Below, piece after piece: positions 7,092-7,667 of a stretch of DNA of 7,667 nt. Position 1 is the first letter of the stretch. Every line of letters begins with the position of its first letter. The notes below the pieces were generated by a model. That model had not been told where the DNA came from, did no database searches, and saw nothing but the letters and a program-made list of their open reading frames with translations. Made by a program: the position numbers and the translations under genes. This stretch comes from Zoogloeaceae bacterium (GTDB lineage: Bacteria; Pseudomonadota; Gammaproteobacteria; Burkholderiales; Rhodocyclaceae): contig JAITNI010000190.1 in assembly GCA_031290535.1 (NCBI GenBank), forward strand, positions 1 through 7,667. The letters run 5' to 3'.

Positions 7092-7126
7092 TCCGGGTTG
7101 AACCCCCGCCCGGAATCAAACGGGGG
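7092..7126. repeat. Overlapping GC-rich hairpins after the CbiM-like gene
   Basis: TCCGGG (7092-7097) can pair with CCCGGA (7109-7114), and CCCCCG (7103-7108) can pair with CGGGGG (7121-7126). The first loop contains the left arm of the second stem, so the two folds exclude each other. No T-run follows, so it is not a classic Rho-independent terminator. It may protect the 3' end of the transcript or be a repeat remnant. Confidence 0.4.
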
Positions 7127-7154
7127 CAGGGCAATCGCATGAACGCCCCAATCA

Positions 7155-7169
7155 TGCGCGAAGCGCAGC
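7155..7169. repeat. Hairpin repeat TGCGCGAAGCGCAGC, copy 1
   Basis: Perfect 5-bp stem TGCGC/GCGCA closed by a GAA loop. An identical 15-base copy stands 126 bases downstream at 7281-7295. The copies are in direct orientation, like a REP-type intergenic element. Confidence 0.6.
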
Positions 7170-7280
7170 CAGATTGCTGACAAACCTGAAATGCGTTTGG
7201 TATTCATAATTAAATCAACATGTTGCGAGGGTGTTGTGAGGCGAAATTGCCAAAAACCGGGGGTTTTCCAACAGTCTGCC

Positions 7281-7295
7281 TGCGCGAAGCGCAGC
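7281..7295. repeat. Hairpin repeat TGCGCGAAGCGCAGC, copy 2
   Basis: Exact second copy of the hairpin at 7155-7169, same orientation. It stands just before the branched stem-loop element at 7306-7353. Confidence 0.6.
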
Positions 7296-7305
7296 AAATT
7301 ATCCT

Positions 7306-7353
7306 CCCCTGACCAGCCTTCGGCTGTCCTCTCGCCTTCGGCCTGATCAGGGG
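7306..7353. repeat. Branched stem-loop repeat element (outer stem with two inner hairpins)
   Basis: Outer arms CCCCTGA (7306-7312) and TCAGGGG (7347-7353) are perfectly complementary. Between them are CAGCC-TTC-GGCTG (7314-7326) and GCC-TTC-GGC (7334-7342). The whole could fold as a three-way junction in RNA or a cruciform in DNA. Its right side, TCAGGGGGGAA, recurs at 109-119 inside the kinase gene, which marks it as part of a dispersed repeat family. Confidence 0.55.
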
Positions 7354-7416
7354 GGAAGCTCCCTCTGGAACCGTTTGGCCTTGTGCAAGTGAGCCGCTCC
7401 CTGAAGAGGGCTTTGG

Positions 7417-7455
7417 CGGCAGGGAATCCATGACCCTGCCGATCATTTTGTTTTT
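7417..7455 (+). terminator. Probable Rho-independent terminator of the MCE/lipoprotein/CbiM-like run
   Basis: Perfect 8-bp stem CGGCAGGG (7417-7424) / CCCTGCCG (7434-7441) with a 9-base loop, then ATCA and a T-rich run TTTTGTTTTT (7446-7455). The T-run starts four bases after the stem, which lowers certainty. Its place, directly before the sigma-54 promoter, would insulate the downstream gene. Confidence 0.5.
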
Positions 7456-7470
7456 GGCACGCATGTTGCT
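7455..7470 (+). promoter_or_regulatory. Sigma-54 (RpoN) promoter of the FlgH-like gene
   Basis: TGGCACG (7455-7461), four bases CATG, then TTGCT (7466-7470). This matches the -24/-12 consensus TGGCAC[G/A]-N4-TTGC[A/T] at every defined position, with exactly ten bases between the GG and GC dinucleotides. Transcription should begin near 7481, giving a leader of about 25 bases before ATG 7506. Flagellar basal-body genes are RpoN-dependent, with an enhancer-binding activator of the FleQ/FlrC kind, in many polar-flagellated gammaproteobacteria. I did not identify an activator-binding site. Confidence 0.8.
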
Positions 7471-7505
7471 TTTATCTCACCGCTTGATGATTTTTTCAGG
7501 ACGAA

Positions 7506-7667
7506 ATGGCGATGAAGACATGGATTTTTCTGGGGCTGGCCGGGGCGGTGCTGGCGGGGTGCGCGTCTACGCCGCCGACCAGTGTGCATCAGCCGATGAC
7601 GGCGCGGCCTGTGTATCAGGAGCCGGAGCGGGCGGCCAATGGCGGGATTTATCAGACTTCTTCCGTG
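7506..7667 (+). CDS. flgH: FlgH-like flagellar L-ring lipoprotein, 5' part only
   Basis: The first 54 codons; the frame runs off the right edge. FlgH forms the L ring in the outer membrane around the flagellar rod. The N-terminus is a lipoprotein signal, MAMKTWIFLGLAGAVLAGC, with lipobox LAGC and cysteine 19. After it comes a short Pro-rich stretch and ANGGIYQTSSV, which matches the FlgH pattern 'NG(S/A)I(F/Y)Q' just before the conserved LFEDRR segment that would lie outside the window. AGGA (7498-7501) is 4 bases before ATG 7506 and 10 before ATG 7512, so either may be the start. FlgH usually follows flgG directly; here it follows a gene-free region but has its own sigma-54 promoter, which fits a flagellar gene. 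Another outer-membrane lipoprotein remains possible because only 54 residues are visible. Confidence 0.72.
   Translation, partial: MAMKTWIFLGLAGAVLAGCASTPPTSVHQPMTARPVYQEPERAANGGIYQTSSV

Larger units (their letters stand above)
7062..7505. other. Gene-free region with stem-loops, dispersed short repeats and regulatory sites
   Basis: No credible gene is seen in these 444 bases. In order the stretch holds competing GC-rich hairpins (7092-7126), two copies of TGCGCGAAGCGCAGC (7155-7169, 7281-7295), an A/T-rich patch (7200-7220), a small AAAACC/GGTTTT stem-loop (7253-7267), a branched stem-loop element (7306-7353), a terminator-like hairpin (7417-7455) and a sigma-54 promoter (7455-7470). Open frames on the minus strand here run through the repeats, look like no protein family I know, and were not called. 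Confidence 0.75.

Noticed and set aside
7004..7464. Two minus-strand open frames in the gene-free region
   Set aside because: They run through hairpins and dispersed repeats, lack good ribosome sites, and their products are low-complexity with no recognisable fold.
1..7667. CRISPR array, tRNA or rRNA genes, or an insertion sequence
   Set aside because: I saw no regularly spaced repeats with spacers, no cloverleaf or rRNA segments, and no transposase. The repeats present are short, degenerate and not array-like.

Overview
The window is about 60% GC and reads as a chromosomal segment of a Gram-negative, probably flagellated proteobacterium, most likely gamma- or betaproteobacterial. The grounds are an MCE/MlaD-type lipid-transport protein paired with a PqiC-type outer-membrane lipoprotein, the start of a FlgH-like L-ring lipoprotein, and a near-consensus sigma-54 promoter in front of it. 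No species can be named from the sequence alone.

Layout. (1) Positions 1-2963, minus strand: a large soluble hybrid sensor histidine kinase with three PAS-like sensor domains, then HisKA, HATPase, receiver and HPt. It starts inside the window and runs off the left edge without a stop (987 codons visible). Its linker and C-terminal tail are encoded by repeat-like DNA. (2) Positions 3007-4662, minus strand: a beta-class DNA methyltransferase fused to an Mrr-like nuclease domain, so both halves of a modification/restriction activity may sit in one 551-residue chain. Its middle, presumed target-recognition part is clearly AT-richer than its ends. (3) Positions 4842-7061, plus strand, divergent from the methylase: a compact three-gene run of an MCE/MlaD-like substrate-binding protein, a PqiC-like lipoprotein and a polytopic CbiM-like membrane protein whose reading frame is broken by one extra base near its start. 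(4) Positions 7062-7505: a gene-free stretch with stem-loops and short dispersed repeats, a probable terminator, and a sigma-54 promoter. (5) Positions 7506-7667, plus strand: the first 54 codons of a FlgH-like lipoprotein, cut by the right edge.

How the parts relate. The MCE protein and the lipoprotein should act together in lipid traffic between inner and outer membrane, but the permease and ATPase genes that usually precede them are absent; the divergent methylase gene occupies that place. The methylase and the kinase are co-directional with a 43-base gap and could share a transcript, but nothing in the sequence shows a functional link. I see no clear new multi-gene system. The best leads are the methylase-nuclease fusion with an atypical catalytic motif and a compositionally distinct recognition region, the orphan MCE pair, the frameshifted CbiM-like gene, the repeat-derived coding segments of the kinase, and the sigma-54 promoter ahead of the FlgH-like gene.
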